Position numbers and translations under genes: made by a program. This document shows, in pieces, positions 23,318 to 32,640 of a DNA stretch of 62,000 nucleotides. This DNA comes from Cristatella mucedo. Its lineage: Eukaryota; Bryozoa; Phylactolaemata; Cristatellidae. Each line of letters begins with the position of its first letter. Positions within the stretch are counted from its first letter, which is position 1. The notes beneath the pieces are model-generated. The model saw only the letters and a program-made list of their open reading frames with translations. It ran no database searches and had not been told where the DNA came from. The stretch is taken from contig WPIO01000054.1 in assembly GCA_009760855.2 (NCBI GenBank), forward strand, positions 2,240,001 to 2,302,000, given 5' to 3'.

Positions 23318-23713
23318 CCACAAGTTTGACTGAACATTTTATTGCAACCATCCCCAAAATTGTTCTTAGAAAACTCAAGAGCCTGCTTCGACAAATAATA
23401 AGTATTTCGTCTAAGTAAAATCACCTTGTAACAAAATAAATTAAACGTTCTCCGAAGTTTCAATGGGTGCTTGAATGACCAATTGGTGAAAACGTTCTCG
23501 TCAATGCATGACCTAGCCACAAGTTTGACTGAACAATTTAGTGACAACATCCCATCTATTGTTCTTAGAAAATTCGAGAGCCTGCTTCGATAAATAATAA
23601 GCCTTTCGTCTCAATAAAATCAACTTGTGACTCAATAAATTAAACGTTCTCAGAAGTTTCAATTGGTGCTTGAATGACCAGTCGTTAAAACGTGCTCGTC
23701 AATGCATGACCTA
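23318..23713 (+). repeat. Tandem duplication, two units of about 199 bp
   Basis: Unit 1 (about 23318-23516) and unit 2 (about 23517-23713) both run from CACAAGTTTGACTGAACA through AGAGCCTGCTTCGA and AATAAATTAAACGTTCTC to CGTCAATGCATGACCTA. They differ by scattered substitutions (roughly 85-90% identical by eye) and a few indels. No coding sense is evident. It lies directly in the 3' flank of receptor 1. Confidence 0.93.
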
Positions 23714-24159
23714 CGTCATGCAGACTTGCATGTTTCGTAAAGTTGAACTATTAAGTTACCCTGGCTCAATTAGTAATTGTAAAACACTGAGTTAAATATT
23801 GTCCTTATCAAGAAAAAATGAATGGAAATTATCATATAGACCAGTCTAGGTTTGTGTAGGGTCTCGGCGACTGCACCGCTTTATGAGCGATATCTTGCAC
23901 GTCTATCACCCGGAAGTTGCAGCAATGCTATTGAGCGCCCGCAGCCATATTGCTAATGGTAACTTAAAAAAGCCTCTGAGAACCAACCTTGAATTAAAGA
24001 GCTGAATTGAAATGCATTCAAATACTGGCAAACAACATAATACACAAATCGAAATAAACTAAATAAATTTAAATTTAGTCGAGTAAAACAAAGTTAGGGA
24101 CTACTTCGGACTGATCTGTTTCCACTTAAGTTGCGTGTCTCCGCTAACTTCTCGCCGGT
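23714..24159. other. Unassigned AT-rich sequence
   Basis: No gene seen. GATATCTTGCACGTCTATCACCC (23889 on) recurs as GACATCTTGCACGTCTATCACCC at about 24317, a short dispersed direct repeat. Confidence 0.35.
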
Positions 24160-25340
24160 GCCGCTTAGCTATTTATGGACCCTGAATAACCTTTATTCTG
24201 TTCCAGTTTGATCCGAACAAGGTCTTCGAGTAGCCGGATGCCCGGGTTGTCTGCTGATGAGCGTCTTTTTCCTAGTCTAAACATGATAGTCGTGTGCCCT
24301 TTGCATGGCATTTTATGCGCGACATCTTGCACGTCTATCACCCTTGCTTATTGCTTCCTCAGTAGAGAGTCGTAAAGCTCCTCGATGTAAAAACTAAATT
24401 CATCTGTGCAGCGCCCCAAGAGAACTTAATCTCTATTCAGGCGCTTCACGCATGCATCGGTGCTCGAGCTAGCCACCTCGGCCTGACCTTGGTCGGGGCG
24501 AGCGCCTTGACCGATGGACCAAACCAGCTCAGACTCAAGTATATCCAGATGCCACGCAGACTGGCTACCGCTAGTATCTCTACTAATTGAAGCGAGAAAG
24601 TCCATCACGCCACAAGATGGCGAACTTGCGTCACGCGCGACAGGATGACGCACTTACGTCAACCGGCAAGGCGGCACAGCGTGGTCTTCCGCGTCAGAAC
24701 TGCTATGACTCAGCGAAGCGAGTCCCACAGGCAGTGTGCTGCTTGCTTTAATTGAGCGTGCATTGATTCGGTCACACCGGCGGGCCGCTGGTCATATTAT
24801 GGCTTTTTGAAAATATAAAGCGCTAGGGTTCATTCATACATTCGCTCCGTAGCTCTGAGGAGGAACTAGCTACACCGCTAAACTGTCGCTGCAGTATACG
24901 ATTGGGATACCTCTTTTTCATCTTTGATGTTGGAACGCATTCACCTGGTCCGCAGCGTGGAGTCCAATATGGCTACTACGGTCTCAGATACCAAAAGAAT
25001 AAATTAATGCATTTCTGAAGCAGGTCAATTATGTACTTGAGATAGCGGAAATTTTTTTTTAATTCATTATTAATTTGGAAGATTTAATCGGGCGATAGGA
25101 CTGAGAAGGACGCTGAGTAAAGGCTGCAAGATGAGCAAATAAACCGGAGGAAAGTCGTTCCGTCAAGAACTTTTGTGTCAGCCTTTCATTACCGTAGTAT
25201 TTACTTGGATTAATCCTCTCTATGTAATTCTTCTTTTTTTTGCAGCCGATTAGATCCAGCGGAATCGGGGTCCAATCTGTTGACGTTCTCGGCTGTGGCA
25301 GCAGAAGGCATTTTCCAGTCAGCGAAACTTCGTTGCCAGC
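24160..25340 (+). repeat. Receptor 1 3' flank, duplicated at 30245-32640
   Basis: Several blocks recur in the same order after pseudogene 1. CCGCTTAGCTATTTATGGACCC (24160) matches 30253. TTATTGCTTCCTCAGTAGAG (24347) matches 30747. GGCTACTACGGTCTC (24970) matches 32308. The GCAGGTCAATTATGTACTTG to GAAGATTTAATCGG block (25020) matches 32360. GAAACTTCG (25324) matches 32615. Spacing differs because of LINE insertions and deletions. It is diverged and non-coding. SINE-B sits inside this copy at 24400. Confidence 0.75.
24400..24535 (-). mobile_element. SINE-B, minus-strand copy
   Basis: The tail end is GCGCCCCAAGAGAACTTAAT then CTCTATTCAGGCGCTTCAC. The tRNA-like head in reverse is GGTGCTCGAGCTAGCCACC (B-box region), CGAGCGCCTTGACC and GATGGACCAAACCAGCTC (A-box region). 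It is the reverse complement of the copy at 35775. The tail resembles the LINE-A 3' end. Confidence 0.85.
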
Positions 25341-25612
25341 GAAATAGCGTATTCGGAACTGTATTTTGGTTTTTAGCGTGCCCCTTGTGGCTACACTGTG
25401 GCATTTGGGCGAGTTTATTGACTTCGAGCACGTAGACTCTCTTTCAACTGCACTGCCGTCCGGCCTTCTCAAAACGCGTCTATGAGTCGACAGCACAAAG
25501 GTGGAAGCTAATTTCGTCTTTCACCGTTATTCAAAAACCATTTTGTTTACCTCGCTTTGCCGCTCTTCGTCTTGCAGCGGTACGGGCGTCTACATGCAAG
25601 GAATAAAAATGG
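25341..25612. other. Unassigned sequence before LINE-A/LINE-C nest
   Basis: No gene recognised. A 145-codon minus frame (25059-25496) spans the duplicated flank and has no domain signature. Confidence 0.3.
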
Positions 25613-25633
25613 ACCAATAGGCGACCAATCTGG

Positions 25634-25988
25634 AATAAATAATAATAATAATGCACTTGATAAAGCGCTCTCAGAAAACTCAATCTCTCTCTAGGCGCTT
25701 TACATTTGCTGCAGAGGGTAATGCAATTGAATGGTGAGTAAAGTCATGCTTGAAAAACAAACGAAATGAATAACATGGTTAGGGGTGACATGCACAGGGT
25801 CAGCGTGCAAATGTGGTTAGTGGCAGCATGCACAGTGTCAGCACGCGTAAGCACATGAAGGACGATTCATGGGGACCCACTAAATGCTGTCCTAAATAGG
25901 TGTGCTTTTAAGTTCCTTTTAAATGTGATCAGGTCAGGGGATTTTCTGACGCAGGTTGAGAGGAAGTTCCAGGCTTTGGAAAAGAAAG
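25634..25988 (-). mobile_element. LINE-A 3' fragment inserted in LINE-C
   Basis: The minus strand carries an AATAATAATAATG terminus, TGATAAAGCGCTCTCAGAAA, the GTGCACAGGGTCAGC-type block (ACATGCACAGGGTCAGCG), and the final RT codons up to AGGAAGTTCCAGGCTTTGG. The flanks ACCAATAGGCGACCAAT (25614) and ACCAGTAGGCGACCGAT (25991) form a target-site duplication of about 15 bp with two changes, so the insertion is fairly old. It was 5' truncated on arrival. Confidence 0.88.
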
Positions 25989-26013
25989 TCAACCAGTAGG
26001 CGACCGATGATAA

Positions 26014-27900
26014 TCATTTTGAGGAGAGTTACTGCATGTGGTGCAATGTGAGAATCTGAACGCCAGCCAAGCGATCCGCTATATCATGCAGTGTGCTGCC
26101 GATCTCAGATAGAGAAGTCCCGTTCAAGCAGGACATCGTGATCAATGGTATCGAAGGCAGTTGATAGATCTAGCATAGGTATAGCAGTGACATTCCCGTC
26201 ATCGTTGCCACGTTATTGCTAAAACGGAGGAGAATAGTTTCAGTGGAGTGCTGCCTCCTATGCCCTGATTGAAATGCTTCTGACATTTCATTCTTTTCAA
26301 GATGTGCAACTGGCTGCTTAGCGACAATTTTTTTAAGAATCTTTGACAAGAAAGGAAGAAGGGAAACTGGGCGATAATTTGCAAGGACCTCTGAATCTAA
26401 TCTAGGCTTTTCAAGTATGGGTCTAACGATTGCCGATTTGAAGGAATTGGATACAACCCGTTTTTCCGAAGAAGCATTAAAATATTCCCGGTTATGGCAG
26501 GGCCAATTTGGTCAGGCAGTGAAGACCAGAGAGATGATGGTTTAGGATCTTCAGAAGACGAGCTCTTTTTAGTAGACCTTAATCACGTAGCCACATTGCA
26601 TGCATAAACCTCGCAAAACCTCTTAAGAAAGGTCACAGGCTGTGATTCCACACTTGCTTGACTCGGAGGGGGCTTTATGGAGGCACGTATTTGCACACTT
26701 TTTACAGTAAAGAAGTATGAAAACTTTTCGGCCAAGCCGTTAATATCTGGAGAGTCAGACCTTTTAGCGTTGACCAGTAAATTGTTTACCGTCGTATAAA
26801 TCCATTTTGGGTCCGACTGGCAGGAATTCTGTTTTTGAGTGAAACAAGAAGCCCTGGCTTTTGTAAGCTTCCGTGCGTAAACTCGAAGGAATTCTTTGAA
26901 ATCGACTAGATCTGCATCCGATTCTGATTTCTTAAAATGACGTCCAAGCCTGCGCTTGACACGGGCATCTTTTGAAGTTTTTTTGTGAATTGAAAGGAGT
27001 TTCTACAACTCTGTACACGGATAGAATAAACGGGAGCAAGCTTGTCAAGAGAACTCCTGAATATTATGTTCAATGCGTCAGTGAGGGTATCGAGGCGGTC
27101 GGTCGAGTCTGGGTGCAGATCGAGAAGACCTTCATCTTAAACAGATTTCAAAATGTTTTAGTGCCAATGCCTTTTAAGTTAGTCACTGGACAAGTTCGAA
27201 ATTACCCGGTACGTACAAGGGAGCAGGAACTGTTAACGAGACAATGATAACAATGTTAACAATGATCGTGACAATGACGATCATGACAATGTTAACAATA
27301 ACAATGTTAACAATGATCCTTGAGGGTACACCATAAGGTCAGTGGGGAAGATATCCTTAGTGATCACAAGATCTAGAAAAGTGCTACCGACGTGGGTGGT
27401 ATGATTAATGTGTTGGATAAATCAAGTCTCCAGACAGTGAAGAAATGAGTGGATCTGGCCGTTGATAGGCTTGTCAACTTTAATATTGAAGTCTCCAGCA
27501 ACCAGTTACGGTCTGTCGAACACTTATATTTTAGCGAGGAACTCTGAAAACTCCATTGTAAACAAGTTTAGACAGTCAGCAGGCGATCGGTACATCCGAT
27601 ATACCGACCTGCAGCTGGCTGTTTAAATATCATATACTATCTTACATAGCAAAAGTGAAAGGAAATGTCTTTGATGATGAAGACCTGATTGCAATTGATT
27701 CATACGATGGCCCATGCGTAAAACTGCATATGTTATAGCCTAACCATGCACGAACAACAATTGCAACCTCGATACCAACCTTATGGACTGAAAGCATGAG
27801 AACCTGAGTGGGTTGATCTCAGATACACAGCTGCCAGAGCAAGGCGCGATCCGAGTTTTGGTTAGCTGAAATGCATCTAGCTTCTCCTGGACCACCTGAC
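26014..27900 (-). mobile_element. LINE-C, diverged CR1/L2-like element (decayed)
   Basis: On the minus strand, broken frames show the RT entry block ([18 protein letters not shown], around 26320-26390), [17 protein letters not shown], and [15 protein letters not shown]. Further upstream in element order an AP-type endonuclease appears, with VAGDFNIKVDKPINGQIHS and LDLVITKDIFPTDLMV (27310-27520) and a YRSP motif near 27590. The layout EN then RT is that of CR1/L2 LINEs. The sequence is too different from LINE-A to be the same family. Many stops and frameshifts make it dead. A GACAATGTTAAC-type imperfect repeat lies at 27240-27320. Confidence 0.78.
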
Positions 27901-28849
27901 AGCGGATGAGTAACCCCTTGGTTTCTAGCGAGCGAACACTCTGTAGGTGGAATTTCAGAGGCTGTCCAGCAACTGAGCAACGTCGATTAAGTGGTGGCTT
28001 CCATTCAAGTCGGCCGAGTTTAGCCGGCCTGGCAGACGCAGACGCAGCCGCAGCCGCTTCGAATTTGAATTGGAGTAACTGTCGAATTTGAATTGGAGCT
28101 CAGTAACTGTCGCCGGTCGAAGTTGCGCAGCTGTTGCTGAGGCACGTGAGGCAGGTGAGCTACTGCCGTAACGAGTGCTAGTCAGAGCTTTAAACTGACT
28201 GTTCGTGGGTTTTATAGCCCAGCTGTTGATAGGGCGAACGCAGGATGCATGGAGGTTCTCATTGACCCGCAGAAGAAGACCCGCCGGCAGGCATTGACTA
28301 TTGGCGACACTGCACCTTTAGCTAAGCGGGTCCTGTTCCGTGTAGCTTATCCAAGGAGAGCTCATAGGTAGTCGCAGCATAGAAAGCAGTGGAATAAGAG
28401 AAATTGCGAAAATGCGACCCACAAATCGAGCAAATTTAAAACCAAGTTTTAAATTTCTCACCAATGCATTCTGATTTCATTTTCACCCACTAATTACTAC
28501 ACATCTCGTTATTTGACTTTGGTGCGTGCAAAAAATAATTCAGTTTCGCACTGATTTTGTGTATAATTAGCTGTTAAAGGATTAGCTTAAATCGTGCTTT
28601 TCAACTTCACCTATTGAATTGATACGGTCCAGACTCATTTATAGCCGGGTAGCAGGTCTCTAACTCATTGATTATTATGAAGAAGTTCAAAGGTGCGGTT
28701 GCCGGAGTTTCTTTAAAATTTACTTCTACGTGCATCTGTGAAGGAATTTCTACGGCTTCCAGCTGAAATTATCGGCAGATCGAAATGTTCACCAGCAGCA
28801 GTATCAGAAGGAGCTTGCTTTAAAAAGAACTTCGTCGCGTTGATGTACT
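27901..28849. other. Unassigned sequence
   Basis: A short near-duplicate (GAATTTGAATTGGAG at 28054 and 28083, roughly 29 bp apart) is the only structure seen. Frame 27906-28091 has no recognised domain. From 28440 to 28850 the DNA is AT-rich and featureless. Confidence 0.3.
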
Positions 28850-28852
28850 ACT

Positions 28853-28905
28853 ATTAAAAATAATAATAAATTTGTATAGCGCCACCAGAGATTTTTAATA
28901 GTAAC
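28853..28905 (-). mobile_element. Short L2-like 3' tail
   Basis: AAATAATAATAAATTTGTATAGCGCCACCAGAG resembles the terminal block of LINE-A/SINE-B read from the minus strand. Too short to assign to a family. Confidence 0.4.
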
Positions 28906-29059
28906 CTGACAATAGCGCTCAGGCCAAAAGCTCTCAAACAAAGGGGCACCGACAAAGGCGCCCAAAAGGTAATTTTAAGGAATTTTGGTGTAAGTATATA
29001 TTAATAATTAGCTTATTTTGTTAGAGAAAATACACACACATTATAACTCAAATCACATT

Positions 29060-29420
29060 ATATCTCATGCCAGATTTTAAATATATGACCACATTAGCTC
29101 CGCAGTCAAGTCTGCCTACTTTCAGCTACGTAACATTTGCTAAAGTTCGGGCTTGTTTAGATAAGGATACCTCGTCTAAGTTGGTCCATGCATTTGTAAC
29201 ATCCCATCCTGATTTCTGTTACTCACTGCTCGCTGGCCTTCCGGCATGTGCAATCAGGCGATTGCAGCTGGCGAAAAACTCCGCAGCTAGGCTTGCCTGT
29301 CGTGAGCGTCGCAGTTGCCACGCCACACCGATCCTCGCCGACCTGTGCTGGCTGGCTACCAGTTAAGCAACGCATCGACTTCAAGGTTTCGTCGCTCACT
29401 TTTAGGTCACTTTTAGGACT
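29060..29420 (+). mobile_element. LINE-A fragment (RT C-terminal region)
   Basis: The plus strand carries the segment after the RT core: AAAGTTCGGGCTTGTTTAGA, then [47 protein letters not shown] and [18 protein letters not shown]. An extra GGCT near 29350 shifts the frame. It is truncated at both ends, with no 3' tail. Confidence 0.82.
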
Positions 29421-29714
29421 TGACGCAGCTTTCTCAGGTTAAAGGTGACTGCTATAGACAAAAACAGACGGACCGCCGTCTTATTGAAGTCAAAGTACCA
29501 AAGTAGGCATGAGCATTTATTAACCTCTGCGTGTCAGTAGATGCGCATATGCGTGCCCGCTCCTGCGTGTGCTACACTGTACATAAGCGCGCGCACGCTG
29601 CTTGAGCAGTATGCATGAAAAAGTGCCCAGTAGTTCTGGTAAGGTTTGGTCTCAAAAACCGGTTTAGAAAAACGGGTTCGTCAGCGAAAATAATCTATCG
29701 ATGGCAATAATCGT
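29421..29714. other. Unassigned sequence
   Basis: No gene or repeat recognised between the LINE-A fragment and pseudogene 1. Confidence 0.3.
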
Positions 29715-30178
29715 CAGTTCACCACTTATTCTGCGTAAATTGTGAGGCTGCTTCCACAAGAGTCTCTTGGTGTTGGCTCATAGGTGCCTCCAACCGCTCA
29801 TTACACGAAGACATCGGGCAACTGAACCTAAGCGTACATTTTAACCGATCTAAAAATTTGATTTGGAATAAATTCTGGCTATTCAAGTCAAAATATGTAT
29901 CCTTTCCGTGACCGCAAAAAGCACGAACTTCTTTTGATATCAATCTGAATTTACGGTAGGGGGAATTTAATCCAATTTTCATTGTAGGCACGTACTCGGA
30001 CACGTCCCGACAGTCATCGTGCCCCTCCTCATTAACCATGCGGAACCATTAACCTCCTCATTAACCATTAACCATCATTAATTATTTCGCTTATTTCTGC
30101 TAGAAATGTCTCTCTTTCTGGTCTAATGGCTCTGTACGCCGATCCGCTCATAAGCACTGTACTTGATTATCAACTTAT
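29715..30178 (+). pseudogene. GPCR pseudogene 1 (5' half only)
   Basis: This is a relic of the receptor family. The leader CTCATAGGTGCCTCCAACCG (29779) matches TTCATAGGTGCCGTCAACCA before receptor 1. Around 29905-30005, GACCGCAAAAAGCACGAACTT, ATCTGAATTTACGGTAGGGG and ACGTACTCGGACACG follow the receptor 1 coding order from the YCDGYTEHDF region into TM1. AATGTCTCTCTTTCTGGTCT (30103) then ATGGCTCTGTACGCCGATCC matches TM2 (MSLSGL-ALY). A gap removes the sequence between TM1 and TM2, and indels break every frame. A LINE-A tail begins at about 30178, where the gene stops. It is closer to receptor 1 than to receptor 2 in the leader. Confidence 0.85.
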
Positions 30179-30245
30179 AGGCACTGAGAGAGATCGAGTT
30201 CTGTGAGGGCGCTTTATCAAATGTATTATTATTAATATTAATCAT
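30178..30245 (+). mobile_element. LINE-A 3' tail fragment
   Basis: GGCACTGAGAGAGATCGAGT, TCTGTGAGGGCGCTTTATCA and ATTATTATTAATATTAAT form the terminal block of LINE-A on the plus strand. It abuts the broken end of pseudogene 1. Confidence 0.75.
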
Positions 30246-30474
30246 AGTTAAACCGCCTAGCTTTCCATGGACCCGGGTTAACCTATAGTTGTAGCTCCTG
30301 TTTGCTCTCGGCATGCTTGCCTGCTCATGATTCTGTGCAGATGATGGATGAAGGCGCACGTGATGAACACGGGTCCTACTAGCCCGCCACACTGGTTATC
30401 ATCAAAGAAGCTAAAAACCGCTTATATTTATCGCAGCATGTATCCACGGGTCCACGTGGTTATTCCTCTGTGTA

Positions 30475-30697
30475 TTAATGCGCGATGACTCTGTGCATGC
30501 TGCCACTAACCATATTTGCATGCTGACGCTGTTCGTATTGCCTTTAACCATATTGTGCTTGTTGGCATTGAGTGTACTACCATTACTCGTTCGACGATGT
30601 TTCCTTTACAGCAACAAAAAATGTAAAGTGCCTAAAAGGAATTGAGTTCTCTGAGAGCATTATACAAATATATGTTATTATTATTATTATATACTCG
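30475..30697 (+). mobile_element. LINE-A 3' tail fragment
   Basis: GACTCTGTGCATGCTGCCAC, TAACCATATTTGCATGCTGA, AATGTAAAGTGCCTAAAAGG, then GAGTTCTCTGAGAGCATTAT and a TTATTATTATTAT terminus. The 3' untranslated end only. Confidence 0.82.
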
Positions 30698-30794
30698 TAA
30701 ACGTTTGTACGCTGGTTTACGCGTGAAACGCATGAGATAACCCTTGGTTATTGCTTCTAGAGTAGAGAGTCGTAAAACACCTAGAGAGATGACC

Positions 30795-31295
30795 AACCCA
30801 GTCAAGCAGCGGGTTGACTTCAAGGTTTTTGGCGCTCACTTTTAGGTCCCTTCATTCTTTAGCTCCAGCCTACCTATCAGATCTACTGCTGCACCAGGAT
30901 GAGCATTCGCACAGCCTGCTTTTCGGAATCGAACTGTTTACCTATAGCTCGTACAAACCTCAAATCCTTTGGAGGCCGTGCCTTTGGTTCGCATGCTCCC
31001 GAAGCCTGGAACTCACTCCCGACTTCCATCACGACATCCCCTGGCTTGACCAGATTTAAAAAGAAATTAAAAACGCACCTATTGATGGCAGCATTTAGTG
31101 AGTCCCTGTGATTCGTCCTGTATGTGTGCTGACACTGTTGCATGTTGCCACTAACCACACTTGCTTACTGACCCAATGCATGCATGTCATCTCTAACCTT
31201 GTTATTCTTATTGTTTACATCAAGAATGATACCAGTCACCACTCGATCGTGCTTCCTTTGCAACAAATGCAAAGGGCCTAGAAAGAGAGATAGTA
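30795..31295 (+). mobile_element. LINE-A fragment (C-terminus and 3' tail)
   Basis: The coding part reads VKQRVDFKV, FRSLHSLAPAYLSDLLLHQ, then after a frameshift [32 protein letters not shown] and FKKKLKTHLL. The tail has TGCCACTAACCACACTTGC and AGGGCCTAGAAAGAGAGA, and stops before the ATT terminus. One frameshift near 30900 separates two clean frames. The A-W-N-S-L-P motif keeps its Trp codon. Confidence 0.88.
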
Positions 31296-31589
31296 GTTAA
31301 TAGTTTCTTTGATTAAGCATCCGGGCTGTGCTATGGCAAATGATGCACAATATTTCTTCGGGGTTCTGCAGATTTTTACTACTGAAAGATATGGCGCCAT
31401 TGGTTGCAAAGATATCCTTATCTGACAATCAAGTTTCCCTTGCCATATATCCGGATCCTAGTGACAGCGACCTTGAACGCCTCTGACGTCATATGCCAAG
31501 CATTAAAACCATACTACGGTAAAAGAGAGCAGTGACTCTACAATTGATGCGCTTTCGCCGAACTCCGCGGCTAGAGCTTCAATGGTTTT
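31296..31589. other. Unassigned sequence
   Basis: No gene recognised. The stretch around 31485 (CCTCTGACGTCATATGCCAAG) contains a TGACGTCA palindrome and is loosely similar to 20088. Confidence 0.3.
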
Positions 31590-31655
31590 CGGCGTTCATA
31601 AATCGAGCTCTCTGAGCGCGATTTATTAAGTGTATTATCAATATTATTATTATCC
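31590..31655 (+). mobile_element. LINE-A/SINE-B type terminal tail
   Basis: CGAGCTCTCTGAGCGCGATTT, ATTAAGTGTATTATCAATAT and TATTATTAT resemble the last 60 bp of LINE-A. Confidence 0.5.
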
Positions 31656-31733
31656 ACTTCTATCTAGCTCCTATTTGAATCGTTGTGTTAGCATTATTAT
31701 TGCACTCACACTCAATATCATATGATACAGATC

Positions 31734-31737
<4 letters not shown>

Positions 31738-31813
<76 letters not shown>
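31738..31813. repeat. (AT)n microsatellite
   Basis: Pure AT dinucleotide of about 66 bp ending in GTGTGTGTG. Confidence 0.97.
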
Positions 31814-31999
31814 ATTATATATCACTTACTGCTGGCCTATTTAGTTTTTCCAAACCACGGTAAAGTGATATACATCTCGATTTGCTCAAAAGCTCCACAG
31901 AAATAGCTAGACAACTATTAAGTATAGGATTAAGATACCTTATTTTCACTCTCGATGGTGGCAGGTATTCACCCTTTCTACGGCATGGCTCATAATGTC

Positions 32000-32075
32000 A
32001 TAATAATGATAACAAATTTGCGTAGAATCCTCGGATAAATTGATCTCTGTCTAGGTACTTCACATATACTGTAAA
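32000..32075 (-). mobile_element. Worn LINE-type 3' tail
   Basis: TAATAATGATAACAAATTTG, GTAGAATCCTCGGATAAATT, GATCTCTGTCTAGGTACTTCACATA follow the LINE-A minus-strand 3' order with many changes. Confidence 0.5.
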
Positions 32076-32640
32076 GTAGCAATAGTCAGAGATTGTTAAT
32101 TCCTTGGGGCAACTGTCGGTGAATCCAAGGCTGCTGGACCCAATAGAACTGAGCTCTGAATTCCTCTGATGCAGTTATTTCCCTCCCAAGCTGAGATTCA
32201 TTCCCTCATAAATACATACCCGAGGTCACAGCGTCCATACCCGCCATAAATTTCAGCGGGCCGTAAACGGCAACAACTAACCCCAAACCGGCCACAATGC
32301 TTAACATTGTGGCTATTACGGCCTCGGTTGATTAATAATCTTAATTAAGGTATTTCTTAGGCAGGTCAATTGGGTATTTGTGACCTAGAAGATTTAATGA
32401 CACGATAAGTATAAGTATGAGCTGCAGGCTCACCAAATAAATTGGAAGAATTCGTTCAACTAGAAAAGCCTCAGTCTCTCATTACTGTAGCATTTAATTC
32501 GTTTTGTCCTAGCCATTTTTTCCTATACAGCTCACCAAAATGGACCTAGTGGAAGCAGTATTCAACTTCTGAATTTTCCCGGCTTTGGTAAAAGGCCATT
32601 CTCAAGTAACGAAACTTCGCGAATGATAAAAATACCTGGC

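Larger units (their letters stand above)
30245..32640 (+). repeat. Second copy of the receptor 1 3' flank
   Basis: This is the collinear, diverged counterpart of 24160-25340. Blocks at 30253 (CCGCCTAGCTTTCCATGGACCC), 30747 (TTATTGCTTCTAGAGTAGAG), 32308, 32360 (GCAGGTCAATTGGGTATTTG) and 32600 keep the same order behind pseudogene 1. LINE-A pieces interrupt it at 30475, 30795 and 31590. The intact order is the main evidence that gene and flank were duplicated together. Confidence 0.7.
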
